From Neisseria mucosa (GTDB taxonomy: Bacteria; Pseudomonadota; Gammaproteobacteria; Burkholderiales; Neisseriaceae), in contig NZ_POWX01000005.1 in assembly GCF_003044445.1 (NCBI RefSeq), positions 93,165-157,164 on the forward strand: DNA of 64,000 nucleotides, written 5' to 3'. Both the position numbers and the translations under genes were made by a program. Below are positions 48,471-56,521 of this stretch, piece by piece (position 1 is the stretch's first letter; the number at the start of each line of letters is the position of its first letter). Below the pieces are notes generated by a model. The model saw only the letters and a list, made by a program, of their open reading frames with translations. It did not search any database and had not been told where the DNA came from.

Positions 48471-48665
48471 ATGACTGAAGTAACGACTGTGAAATGTCCG
48501 ACCTGTCAAAAGCCGGTGATATGGAATGAAGAGAGTAAATACCGACCTTTTTGCAGTCAACGCTGCCGATTGATTGACTTAGGTGAATGGGCGCAAGAGA
48601 AATATACGGTTGCAGCGGAAGAAGATGATACTTTATCCGATTCAATGGTTGGAGGCTTGCCATAA
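48471..48665 (+). CDS. yacG: DNA gyrase inhibitor YacG (zinc finger)
   Basis: Small cytoplasmic protein of 64 residues that binds GyrB and blocks its DNA binding in E. coli. The zinc site is Cys9-xx-Cys12 and Cys28-xxx-Cys32, seen in VKCPTCQKPVIWNEESKYRPFCSQRCRLIDLGEW, the family signature; the acidic tail EEDDTLSD is also common. GGAAGGAATAAATA gives a strong ribosome site. Position near coaE and the pil genes is conserved in proteobacteria, which supports the call. Confidence 0.93.
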   Translation: MTEVTTVKCPTCQKPVIWNEESKYRPFCSQRCRLIDLGEWAQEKYTVAAEEDDTLSDSMVGGLP

Positions 48666-48768
48666 GCTGTATTTAATACGTTTTTGTGAGGTTATGCAGC
48701 CCCCCTTTTTTTTCTCCTTGGTAGGCATTTGTTTGGTAGGATGCCATTATGGTAATGGCTGTCCAAGC

Positions 48769-49698
48769 TTATGTTTCAGACCAATGTCGGGCATTTTTCA
48801 TGTCTTGTTCGATTTGTACTTTTAATTCGGCGATACTGTCGAATTTTTTTTCGTCGCGTAATTTGTGTAGAAAACGGACGTTCAGGCGTTGTCCATAAAT
48901 GTTTTCATTGAAATCAAACAGATGGACTTCAAGTTTTTGGGCGCGGTTGTTGCTGACGGTAGGGTTGAATCCGAAACTTGCCACGCCGCGTTTTGTGGCG
49001 AAAGTGCCGTCTGCTTCAACGACAAATACTCCGCTTAAGGCGTAATGGTGGGGAGGGAGTTGGATGTTGGCGGTGGGGGCGTTGATGGTGCGGCCGAGTT
49101 TTTTACCGTGTTTGACTTTTCCGCTTAAGGTGTAATCGTGTCCCAGCAGTTTTTTGGCATAGTCTAATCGTCCGTCAGAAAGCGCATTACGCACGGCGGT
49201 ACTGCTGGTACGGATGTCTTCTACGATAACAGATGGGGTACGATCGATTTGAATATCAGGTTGTGCGGCCAAAAGTTCGAAATCGCCACGGCGACCTGCT
49301 CCGAAACGGAAGTCATCTCCAATCAGCAGATAACGCGTATTCAACGTCTTGCGTAAAAGCAGGTTGATAAAGTCTTGGGCATCCATATCGGCAAATGTTT
49401 GGTTAAACCGCAGCACCCAAACTGCATCGACACAGCCGGTTTGTTCAAGCAAATTTAGTTTGGTGCGCAGAGGGCTGATACGGTAGGGCTGTTTTTTACC
49501 GGTTTGTCGGGCAAAAAATTCTTTGGGTTGTGGTTCGAAGATAACTACGACGACAGGAAGCCCCCGTGCATCGGCTTCTTGCTTGAGTTTTTGGAGAATG
49601 TGTTTGTGTCCGAGGTGCACGCCGTCAAAATTGCCGATGGTAACGGCACTTCCCTGAGGGAAGTCGGGCGTGCGATGCTGACCGAGCCAGATTTTCAT
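48769..49698 (-). CDS. ribF: Bifunctional riboflavin kinase / FAD synthetase
   Basis: Makes FMN and FAD from riboflavin. The 309-residue protein has an N-terminal nucleotidyltransferase domain with VTIGNFDGVHLGHKHIL at about 20-36 and IGDDFRFGAGRRGDFELL, and a C-terminal flavokinase domain with GKVKHGKKLGRTINAPTANI and a conserved HLFDFNENIYGQ. Both activities are therefore expected. The product supplies flavin for NqrB, NqrC and NqrF encoded at 57-62 kb. No FMN riboswitch is seen; the gap upstream is short and holds a DUS pair. Confidence 0.95.
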   Translation of the reverse strand: MKIWLGQHRTPDFPQGSAVTIGNFDGVHLGHKHILQKLKQEADARGLPVVVVIFEPQPKEFFARQTGKKQPYRISPLRTKLNLLEQTGCVDAVWVLRFNQTFADMDAQDFINLLLRKTLNTRYLLIGDDFRFGAGRRGDFELLAAQPDIQIDRTPSVIVEDIRTSSTAVRNALSDGRLDYAKKLLGHDYTLSGKVKHGKKLGRTINAPTANIQLPPHHYALSGVFVVEADGTFATKRGVASFGFNPTVSNNRAQKLEVHLFDFNENIYGQRLNVRFLHKLRDEKKFDSIAELKVQIEQDMKNARHWSET

Positions 49699-49763
49699 GA
49701 GTTATTTATGCGGTTCGTAAACGGACGGGTATTGTAAACGTTCTTGGTGTTTATATAAACCAC

Positions 49764-49793
49764 AGGTCGTCTGAATATGTTTTCAGACGACCT
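49764..49793. terminator. Inverted DUS pair between ribF and a lipoprotein gene
   Basis: AGGTCGTCTGAA and TTCAGACGACCT around a 6-base loop. It lies downstream of the minus-strand lipoprotein and just upstream of ribF, so it may end the lipoprotein transcript. Confidence 0.75.
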
Positions 49794-49802
49794 ATATCGT
49801 CG

Positions 49803-50195
49803 TTACCACCAAAACGGCGGACGGTAAAAAGGGTAACCCCAAGGGTCGTAATAGTTGTAATAATAGCGTGCTTCTTGGAGCTGCTGCTGGGAGATGTAGT
49901 TTTGCCATGCCATTTTGTAGCAGGCTTGGAACATGGGGTCGGAAACTTTATCTATATATTTCAGGCGGAAGGATTTTTGCTGTTCTGTCGTTTGCACGGA
50001 GCGGTTGTCTGTCAGCTCAAATTGTTTTTGTATCAATCGGGCGGTTTTGGGGTCGCACTGGGCGGCCAAGTGGATTTGCAGGTTTTGTTCTTCCTGTTTC
50101 TGAGCCTGTGCGCGTGCGGCGAGTTGCTCCGGCGTGGCGGCGCAGGCAGTCAGGAATGCAAGGGTGAAGAGCGATAAAAAGCGTAATGGGTTCAT
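49803..50195 (-). CDS. Lipoprotein with aromatic C-terminus, unknown function
   Basis: Encodes 130 residues, signal peptide ending LAFLTACA with the lipidated cysteine at about residue 18. The mature protein is helical and Gln-rich (EQLAARAQAQKQEEQNLQIHLAAQC) with a second and third cysteine (QCDPK, QACYK) and finishes with a striking Tyr/Pro/Trp-rich tail, ARYYYNYYDPWGYPFYRPPFWW. No named family was recognised. GGGCAATATC-type sequence precedes the ATG. It lies between ispH and ribF with DUS hairpins on both sides, so it is probably monocistronic. Confidence 0.8.
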   Translation of the reverse strand: MNPLRFLSLFTLAFLTACAATPEQLAARAQAQKQEEQNLQIHLAAQCDPKTARLIQKQFELTDNRSVQTTEQQKSFRLKYIDKVSDPMFQACYKMAWQNYISQQQLQEARYYYNYYDPWGYPFYRPPFWW

Positions 50196-50266
50196 GATAT
50201 TGCCCCTTTGAGGTGATAATAACCAATGTACGCTGACGGCTGGTCGAGTGCAAGGGGTAAATAGGT

Positions 50267-50302
50267 AAAGGTCGTCTGAAAACGGATTTCAGACGACCTT
50301 CT
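50267..50302 (-). terminator. DUS-hairpin terminator after ispH
   Basis: AAAGGTCGTCTGAAA and TTTCAGACGACCTTC form a tight hairpin, 40 bp beyond the ispH stop on the minus strand. Confidence 0.82.
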
Positions 50303-50341
50303 TTATTTTGCTGCTCGGATGAAAAGGCTTGAATAAACAGT

Positions 50342-51310
50342 TTAACCTTTGTTCAATATCTGTTTGTTTTCGCCTTCGCGTCGCAGTTCTTTGGGGAGGA
50401 CGAAGACGATGCTTTCTTCCGCGCCTTCGCCTTCGCGTATGGTTTCGTGTCCCCATTGCTGTATGGTTTGCAGGACTTCTCTGACCAAAACTTCGGGGGC
50501 GGACGCGCCGGCGGTTACGCCGACTTTGTGTTTGCCTTCGAACCATTCGCGTTGCAGGTAGCCTGCGTTGTCGACCATATAGGCATCGACGCCGCGTTGG
50601 GCGGCGACTTCGCGCAGGCGGTTGCTGTTGGAAGAGTTGGGCGAGCCGACGACGATGACGATGTCGCATTCTTCCGCCAATTCTTTAACGGCTGTTTGGC
50701 GGTTGGTCGTGGCGTAGCAGATGTCTTCTTTATGCGGGTTGCGGATGTTGGGGAAGCGGGCGTTCAGCGCGGCAATGATGTCTTTGGTTTCATCGACGGA
50801 GAGGGTGGTTTGGCTGACGTAGGCGAGTTTGTTGGGGTTTTTGACTTGCAGTCCGGCGACATCTTCAACGGTTTCGACCAGCAGCATTCTGCCGGGCGGA
50901 AGCTGTCCCATGGTGCCTTCGACTTCGACGTGGCCTTTGTGTCCGATCATGATGATTTCGCAGTCTTGCGCGTCGAGGCGGGCGACTTCTTTGTGGACTT
51001 TGGTCACGAGCGGGCAGGTGGCATCGAATACGCGGAACCCGCGTTCGGCGGCTTCCTGCTGCACGGCTTTGGAGACGCCGTGTGCCGAGTAAATCAGGAT
51101 GGCGTCTTTGGGTACGTCGGCGAGGTCTTCGATGAATACCGCGCCTTTTTCGCGCAGGTTGTCCACGACGAATTTGTTGTGGACGACTTCGTGGCGGACG
51201 TAAACCGGTGCGCCGAATTCTTCCAGTGCGCGCTCGACGATGCTGATGGCGCGGTCAACGCCGGCGCAGAAGCCGCGCGGGTTGGCAAGGATGATGGTTT
51301 TTTGGGTCAT
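50342..51310 (-). CDS. ispH: 4-hydroxy-3-methylbut-2-enyl diphosphate reductase
   Basis: Iron-sulfur enzyme of the MEP isoprenoid pathway that makes IPP and DMAPP. The 322-residue protein shows the three cluster cysteines in NPRGFCAGVDRAI (Cys15), FDATCPLVTKVH and the late DICYATTNRQ, plus VRHEVVHN, IYSAHGVS, MIGHKGHVEVEGT and VVGSPNSSNSNRL. Length and motifs are standard. lspA lies just upstream, 26 bp before its ATG; the lspA-ispH pairing is widely conserved. A DUS fills most of that gap. Confidence 0.97.
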   Translation of the reverse strand: MTQKTIILANPRGFCAGVDRAISIVERALEEFGAPVYVRHEVVHNKFVVDNLREKGAVFIEDLADVPKDAILIYSAHGVSKAVQQEAAERGFRVFDATCPLVTKVHKEVARLDAQDCEIIMIGHKGHVEVEGTMGQLPPGRMLLVETVEDVAGLQVKNPNKLAYVSQTTLSVDETKDIIAALNARFPNIRNPHKEDICYATTNRQTAVKELAEECDIVIVVGSPNSSNSNRLREVAAQRGVDAYMVDNAGYLQREWFEGKHKVGVTAGASAPEVLVREVLQTIQQWGHETIREGEGAEESIVFVLPKELRREGENKQILNKG

Positions 51311-51336
51311 GTGTATGGTCCGGATTTCAGACGACC

Positions 51337-51855
51337 TTAAGGGTTGTCGGTTGTTGGTTCGTCAGTCGGTTTGGGTTCTTTTTTGTGGAACAGTCCGTCC
51401 AAAACCAATAAAACGGCACCGACGCAGATAAAGCTGTCGGCAACATTAAATGCAGGATAATACCAATCCTTCCAGTAAAATAGTAAGAAATCAACCACAT
51501 GGCCGTGAATCAGTCGGTCGATGACGTTACCGAGCGCGCCGCCGATAATCATGGCTGCACCGATTTTACCGGAAAGGCGGAACTCGTCGCGCAGGATAGC
51601 GCGGGCGAGATAGGCGCTGATGACGAGTGCCAGCCCTAAGAAAAAAAATTTCTGCCAGCCGCCTTGATCGGCAAGAAAGCTGAACGCTGCGCCCGGGTTG
51701 TAGGCAAGGGTCAGGTCGAAGAAGGAGGGGATGATATTGAGGCGCTCGCCTTCTTGGAAGTGGGCGAGGATTTCCCATTTGGTCAGTTGGTCAAGCGCGA
51801 TGCCGACCAGCGCAATCAGCAGGTAGGCGGTTTTTTTGGAAAGGGAGGAAGACAT
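51337..51855 (-). CDS. lspA: Lipoprotein signal peptidase
   Basis: Inner-membrane aspartyl protease that removes signal peptides from prolipoproteins; the many lipoproteins encoded in this window are its substrates. The 172-residue protein has four membrane helices, DQLTKW near the N-terminus, NPGAAFSFLAD, and the catalytic aspartates in GGALGNVIDRLIHGHVVDFL and FNVADSFICVG. The stop TAA shares its last A with a DUS leading to ispH, so the two genes form an operon. A polar tail (KKEPKPTDEPTTDNP) is slightly longer than in E. coli. Confidence 0.97.
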   Translation of the reverse strand: MSSSLSKKTAYLLIALVGIALDQLTKWEILAHFQEGERLNIIPSFFDLTLAYNPGAAFSFLADQGGWQKFFFLGLALVISAYLARAILRDEFRLSGKIGAAMIIGGALGNVIDRLIHGHVVDFLLFYWKDWYYPAFNVADSFICVGAVLLVLDGLFHKKEPKPTDEPTTDNP

Positions 51856-51924
51856 TTGGTTGAAGCTGCCTGAATAAAAACAAAGCGGCTATTTTACCCG
51901 AAAGCGCAAAAGCCGTGTTTCAAA

Positions 51925-51936
51925 AGGTCGTCTGAA
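51925..51936 (+). repeat. DUS in the lspA upstream region
   Basis: A single AGGTCGTCTGAA; the adjoining AAAAGG and CCTTTT make a weak hairpin. The rest of the 250-bp interval between lspA and the next gene holds no recognised feature. Confidence 0.85.
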
Positions 51937-52108
51937 AACCTTTTATTACAGGGCAAGACGCAGGGTTTTGCAGGGTTATCGCAAAACCGCGTAAACGCTG
52001 CGTGCAAAAACATCGTCATACGTAAAACAAAGTTTATTTGCTTGATAGGGGTTTGCCTTGCCGATAACATGGCGGCGTTTTTATATGCCTTCCCCGAAAG
52101 GATACAGT

Positions 52109-52480
52109 ATGGCTAAAACAAAATCTTTATTGGCAACCGGCATTTTGGCGCTTTTCTCCGCCACCGCCTTCGCCGCTCCGCTTCCTGCCGAAATTTACCT
52201 TCCCGCAGGCGCGCACACGGTCAAAGCCGACCGTCAGGGCAACGGCGAATTCGAATACGAAGCCGAGCTGCCCGCACGCGGCAACCCGATTCCGTCTTTG
52301 GCGAAAAGAGTCATCGCCCACGCGCGCAGTAAAGGTTTTCAAGTGGTCGAATCGGAAATCAGAAACGATGATGCCGATTTGAAATTTAAACGTGGTGCTC
52401 AAGAATTGGACGTCTCCATCGAAAACAAAGGACACGGCCGCATCGAATACAAAGCTGATTTGGACTTGGACAAACGCTAA
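52109..52480 (+). CDS. Small periplasmic protein, unknown function
   Basis: Encodes 123 residues with a Sec signal peptide (MAKTKSLLATGILALFSATAFAAP), cleaved after AFA. The mature 100 residues are charged, with EIYLPAGAHTVKADRQGNGEFEYEAELPA, and a run of alternating acidic and basic residues; a PepSY- or YceI-like fold is not evident. No family assigned. The ATG at 52109 after GAAAGGATACAGT is preferred over 17 extra upstream codons. Monocistronic, ended by a DUS hairpin. Confidence 0.8.
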   Translation: MAKTKSLLATGILALFSATAFAAPLPAEIYLPAGAHTVKADRQGNGEFEYEAELPARGNPIPSLAKRVIAHARSKGFQVVESEIRNDDADLKFKRGAQELDVSIENKGHGRIEYKADLDLDKR

Positions 52481-52495
52481 ATCGAGAAATACCGG

Positions 52496-52531
52496 AAAGG
52501 TCGTCTGAAAAGAGGTTTCAGACGACCTTTT
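52496..52531 (+). terminator. DUS-hairpin terminator
   Basis: AAAGGTCGTCTGAAA and TTTCAGACGACCTTT around a short loop, followed by T residues, 18 bp after the periplasmic protein gene. Confidence 0.88.
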
Positions 52532-52609
52532 TGTATGGGGGCTTTAACAATTGTTTTATGGTTTTTACAACATTTGTTTTATCCGTGAAAACCGTTCAGA
52601 AGAAAACAC

Positions 52610-52640
52610 AGGTCGTCTGAAACCTCTTTTCAGACGACCT
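52610..52640. repeat. Second inverted DUS pair before the Slam gene
   Basis: AGGTCGTCTGAAA and TTTTCAGACGACCT with a 5-base loop, with no gene ending nearby. Having two DUS hairpins within 150 bp is unusual in this window. Confidence 0.75.
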
Positions 52641-52898
52641 TTACATAGGATTGGACAAACGGCATTCAAGCAGCAGGGCAGGGCGGATTCGCGCAGAAAC
52701 AGAACAAAGCCGAATCATGCCGTATCGTTTTATTTGCCCCCGCAATATTTTGTTTTACTGTAAAACACGGTAAAATCCGCGCTCAACATAATATTGAGAC
52801 GAAACAATATCTAAAGAGAATAAATGATGTTGTTCGGCCTCAACATAAAAATTTCGACACAATCACTACAATACCAACGTTCACACATTGCAAAAATC

Positions 52899-54323
52899 AT
52901 GAAAAAAACACTCTTACTCCTCTCCCTGCTCGCCATGTCCGCAGCGGAAGCCGCCGACGTGCCGCCCGAGACTCAAAACCAGCCAGCCCCCGAGTTGCAG
53001 GTCAAAACGGCAGAACCTGACCCCGTCGAAGAAGCAGCGGTCAAACCTGCCGCCGAGACGTCGTCTGAAAAAGTCGTCAACGTCGATGCCAAAATCCTGC
53101 TCGACAATCCCCAATTACTTTCCCGCGCCATGTATTCCGCCGTTGTTTCGCGCAACATCGCGGGCATCAAGGTTGTCCTGCCGATTTACGAACAATGGCA
53201 GGGACACGATAAAAACATGGCGCTCTACGCACGCGGACTGGTTGCCCAAAACGACGGCAAAATGAAAGAAGCCATCGGGTATTACCGTCAATTTATCGCC
53301 GAAACCCCCGATGCCCCCGTCGTCCGCTGGCAGCTTGCCATCGCTTTGTTTGAAGACAAGCAAAACGAAGCAGCCGCCGACCAGTTTGACAAACTCAAAA
53401 CAGAAGCCAATCTGCCCGAGCCGTTCGTCAAAGGCATCGAATCCTACCGCAAAGCATTGCGCGAGCGCGATTCGTGGAAATTCAACGCCGGCTTGAGCGT
53501 AACCCGCGAACAAAACATCAACCAAGCACCCAGCCGCCGCACATACGGCAACTGGACTTTCCCCGAGCCTATCGACGCCACCGCCATCAACTACCAACTC
53601 GGCGCAGAGAAAAAATGGTCGCTGCCCAAAGGTTGGTACGCCACGGCAGGCGCGGATAATTACGGCAAAATTTATCCCGAACGAACCAAGTATAACGACG
53701 TGACCACTCGCTTCTCAGTGGGCGCAGGCTACGCCGACCAGCGCAACGACATCGGCTTGACCCCGTTCCACGAACGCCGTTTCTACGGCAACGATCCTTA
53801 CACCTATTCCAGCGGTGCGCGCCTGCACATCAACCGCTGGTGGCAGCCTAAACTGCAAACCTTGAGCGCCGTTGAAATGGGTCGTCTGAAAAACACCCGC
53901 CGCGCCCGTTCCGACAACAACAACCGCCTTCTGAGCAATTCCGTCGTCTATTACCGAAACGCCCGCCAATATTGGGTCGGCGGTTTCGACATCTATCAGG
54001 AACGCAATAAAGAAGATACAACCGACAACTTCGACCGTTATAGCCTCCGTACCGCATGGGGGCAGGAATGGGGCAAAGGATTGTCCACCATGTTGCGGCT
54101 GAGTGCGGCGCAACGCCGTTATCAAACGCCTAGTCTTTTGAGCGGTCAGGAAAACCGTCGCGATAAAGAAGCGGATATTTCGCTCGCCGTGTGGCACCGC
54201 GCTTTCCATTTCAAAGGCATTACCCCGCGCCTGACCGTCGCCCATCACAAAACATGGAGCAACGACAAATATAATGAATACGGCAAAACCAGAATGTTTG
54301 TCGAGTTCAGCAAAACGTTCTGA
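52899..54323 (+). CDS. Surface lipoprotein assembly modifier (Slam, DUF560)
   Basis: Outer-membrane protein that moves lipoproteins such as TbpB, LbpB, fHbp or HpuA to the cell surface. The 474-residue protein has a signal peptide (MKKTLLLLSLLAMSAAEAAD), a Pro/Glu-rich linker, a TPR-like periplasmic domain (about 55-195, with IAGIKVVLPIYEQWQGHDKNM and GYYRQFIAETPDAPVVRWQLAIALFEDKQNEAAADQF) and a C-terminal beta-barrel of about 270 residues ending in Phe (RMFVEFSKTF). Start at 52899 gives the clean signal peptide. Whether it corresponds to Slam1 or Slam2 is not clear. A likely client lies at 16999-17826, not adjacent. Two internal DUS are read as SSEK- and GRLK-type residues. Confidence 0.92.
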   Translation: MKKTLLLLSLLAMSAAEAADVPPETQNQPAPELQVKTAEPDPVEEAAVKPAAETSSEKVVNVDAKILLDNPQLLSRAMYSAVVSRNIAGIKVVLPIYEQWQGHDKNMALYARGLVAQNDGKMKEAIGYYRQFIAETPDAPVVRWQLAIALFEDKQNEAAADQFDKLKTEANLPEPFVKGIESYRKALRERDSWKFNAGLSVTREQNINQAPSRRTYGNWTFPEPIDATAINYQLGAEKKWSLPKGWYATAGADNYGKIYPERTKYNDVTTRFSVGAGYADQRNDIGLTPFHERRFYGNDPYTYSSGARLHINRWWQPKLQTLSAVEMGRLKNTRRARSDNNNRLLSNSVVYYRNARQYWVGGFDIYQERNKEDTTDNFDRYSLRTAWGQEWGKGLSTMLRLSAAQRRYQTPSLLSGQENRRDKEADISLAVWHRAFHFKGITPRLTVAHHKTWSNDKYNEYGKTRMFVEFSKTF

Positions 54324-54344
54324 TTGTGTTTGGTTTGAATAATA

Positions 54345-54377
54345 AAAGGTCGTCTGAAATTTTTCAGACGACCTTTA
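54345..54377 (+). terminator. DUS-hairpin terminator of the Slam gene
   Basis: AAAAGGTCGTCTGAAA and TTTTTCAGACGACCTTT with a minimal loop, followed by a T-rich stretch. Confidence 0.88.
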
Positions 54378-54734
54378 ACTTTTTTATTTGCGTAAGGGCG
54401 GATTGTGTAAATTTTTGGAAGAATAAATCTAAAGTTATATTTCGATAGTTTACATTGTTGTTTACCTAGCATTTTATTTTCAAAAGGATTTTGAAAATAT
54501 GGTTGGCTGAATAGGGTGTAACAGCTGCTTGAAGATTCGGAAACAGGGTAGGGCGGTCGGTTATTTTGACTGGTTTGGGGCGGGGTTTTCACTTACAATC
54601 AAACAAGGTTTACGTATGGCAACATTTCTCCGTTCAATGTCAGGATGGGTCGCAGACGTTTTCTGTTCGACTTCGTGGCATTGTTCGGGCGTGTTTGTTC
54701 GGGCTTTTGCCTGTAAGAAAAACAAGGAAAAACA
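54378..54734. other. Intergenic region upstream of the antiporter gene
   Basis: About 357 bp, AT-rich at the left, no supported gene. TTGACT at 54566 and TACAAT at 54594 are seen but are 22 bases apart, too far for a normal promoter pair. Confidence 0.5.
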
Positions 54735-56156
54735 ATGCGCCACTTACCAATTTTATCCCTCATCTTATTCCCCACTTTGTCGCACGCCGCCGATTTTGAC
54801 GGCGCGTCGCTCAGTCTGTTTTGGGGTGCGCCGTTCGCGTTGATTCTTTTGTCTATTGCGTTGGGGCCGCTCTTTTTTGCGCATACTTGGCATCACCATT
54901 TTGGCAAGATTACCGCGTTTTGGACGCTGCTGTTTCTAGTTCCGTTTGCCGCTGTGTTCGGTTTCGGCGCGGGCGTTCATACGGTCGCTCATGCGCTGGT
55001 TGAGGAATATATTCCGTTTATCCTGCTGCTTTTGGCTTTGTATACGATTTCGGGCGGGATTTTGGTTTGGGGTAAGCTGCACGGTACGCCTGCGTTGAAT
55101 ACCGGATTGTTGGCGGCGGGTACGGTGATGGCTTCCTTTATGGGAACGACCGGTGCGGCAATGTTGATGATTCGTCCGCTGCTGAAGGCAAACCATTATC
55201 GCAAGAAAAAGGTGCATGTTGTTGTATTTTTTATCTTTTTGGTGGCAAATATTGGCGGCGGTCTGACGCCGTTGGGCGATCCTCCGTTGTTTCTGGGTTT
55301 CTTGAAGGGCGTGGATTTCATGTGGACGGTGAAACACATGTTGATGCCCGTATTGATCAGTACGGTGGTGTTGTTGCTGGTGTTTTATATTATCGACAGC
55401 CGCTATCACGCGCGTGAAGCCAATGAGGAGCAGATTCAGCAGGAAGAGGAAGTCGAGGAAGATTTGCGGATTGCCGGTAAATGGAATTTCTTGCTGCTGG
55501 CGGGCGTGGTCGGTTCGGTTTTGCTGTCCGGTTTGTGGAAGCCCGACCATCCTGGATTCGAAATCTTGGGCAGCCACTATGCGTTGCAAAATTTGGTGCG
55601 CGATGTGATTTTGCTGGTGTTGACCATTGTTTCGCTGCTGATTACGCCTAAGCAGGTTAGGGCGGGTAATGAATTCAATTTCGACCCGATTGCCGAAGTG
55701 GGCAAACTGTTTTTAGGTATTTTCATCACGATTTCTCCTGTCTTGGCAATTTTGAAGGCAGGCGAAGCGGGTGCGCTGGGCGCGGTGGTATCGTTGGTGC
55801 ATGATGCTTCGGGTAATCCAATTAATACGATGTATTTCTGGATGAGCGGTTTGTTGTCCGCCTTTTTGGATAATGCGCCGACTTATTTGGTGTTCTTCAA
55901 TATGGCGGGCGGCGATGCTCAGGCTCTGATGACGGGGCATTTGTTCCATTCGCTGTTGGCCATATCCATGGGTTCGGTGTTTATGGGTGCGCTCACTTAT
56001 ATCGGTAATGCGCCGAACTTTATGGTTAAGGCGATTGCTGAGCAACGCGGTATCCCGATGCCGACTTTCTTTGGTTATATGATGTGGTCGGTAGGGGTAT
56101 TGATTCCGCTGTTTATATTGCACACGCTGATTTTCTTTGTTTGGCAGTTGTTCTGA
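54735..56156 (+). CDS. NhaD-like sodium:proton antiporter
   Basis: Inner-membrane antiporter of 473 residues with about 12 hydrophobic segments, from the ion-transporter superfamily that includes NhaD and citrate carriers. Visible features are LFWGAPFALILLSIALGPLFF, HHHFGKI, TTGAAMLMIRPLL, NIGGGLTPLGDPPLFLGFL (a hallmark of this superfamily), and FLDNAPTYLVFFN in the second half. A charged loop (EEQIQQEEEVEEDLR) separates the halves. ACAAGGAAAAACA precedes the ATG. The initial hydrophobic stretch ending SHAAD looks like a cleavable signal. It could set up or use the sodium gradient made by NQR; Na+ specificity is inferred. Confidence 0.88.
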   Translation: MRHLPILSLILFPTLSHAADFDGASLSLFWGAPFALILLSIALGPLFFAHTWHHHFGKITAFWTLLFLVPFAAVFGFGAGVHTVAHALVEEYIPFILLLLALYTISGGILVWGKLHGTPALNTGLLAAGTVMASFMGTTGAAMLMIRPLLKANHYRKKKVHVVVFFIFLVANIGGGLTPLGDPPLFLGFLKGVDFMWTVKHMLMPVLISTVVLLLVFYIIDSRYHAREANEEQIQQEEEVEEDLRIAGKWNFLLLAGVVGSVLLSGLWKPDHPGFEILGSHYALQNLVRDVILLVLTIVSLLITPKQVRAGNEFNFDPIAEVGKLFLGIFITISPVLAILKAGEAGALGAVVSLVHDASGNPINTMYFWMSGLLSAFLDNAPTYLVFFNMAGGDAQALMTGHLFHSLLAISMGSVFMGALTYIGNAPNFMVKAIAEQRGIPMPTFFGYMMWSVGVLIPLFILHTLIFFVWQLF

Positions 56157-56172
56157 TACTTGCCTGCCCTTA

Positions 56173-56226
56173 AAAGGTCGTCTGAAAACCTGATTCTTGT
56201 GATTCGGTTTTCAGACGACCTTTTTG
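56173..56226 (+). terminator. DUS-hairpin terminator of the antiporter gene
   Basis: AAAAGGTCGTCTGAAAACC and GGTTTTCAGACGACCTTTT form an 18-bp stem, with a further partial pairing in the loop, followed by a T run. Confidence 0.9.
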
Positions 56227-56521
56227 TATTCTGCCGCTTGTTTTGAAGAGATTAATTTTTGGCATCAATATGTTGTGCTTTTATTGAGGACTTATTTCTC
56301 GCGGGATATGGGACAGAAGGCTGGAAAAAATCTGCGTAAATCTGACATAAAGCGGGCTGTTCCTGCTAAAATCGAACACTTTACAGTTTTCATTTAATTG
56401 TTGTTTTCCGTAAGTAAGGCTTTACTTTCAGACGACCTCTCCCGCGCTTTCCCGTTTCAAACGTCGTCTGAAAAGTTGGATCATTTTATTCTGTTTAACT
56501 CATCACAAGTAATGCAAACCT
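56227..56521. other. nqr operon leader region
   Basis: Non-coding; holds two opposed DUS-type sequences (56429-56440 and 56463-56474, the latter a variant) and a possible promoter, CTGACA at 56342 and TAAAAT at 56367, with a long 19-base spacer. Confidence 0.5.

Larger units (their letters stand above)
52481..52898. other. Intergenic region upstream of the Slam gene
   Basis: 418 bp with two inverted DUS pairs and, near 52751-52765, a GTTTTA-CTG-TAAAAC dyad followed by TAAAAT, which may be promoter and operator of the Slam gene. No gene is supported. Confidence 0.55.

Noticed and set aside
48700..48713. C6T8 tract as a phase-variation switch
   Set aside because: It lies between the 3' end of yacG and the 3' end of the convergent ribF, away from any start or promoter.
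49699..49763. FMN riboswitch upstream of ribF
   Set aside because: The space is too short and none of the conserved riboswitch helices is seen.
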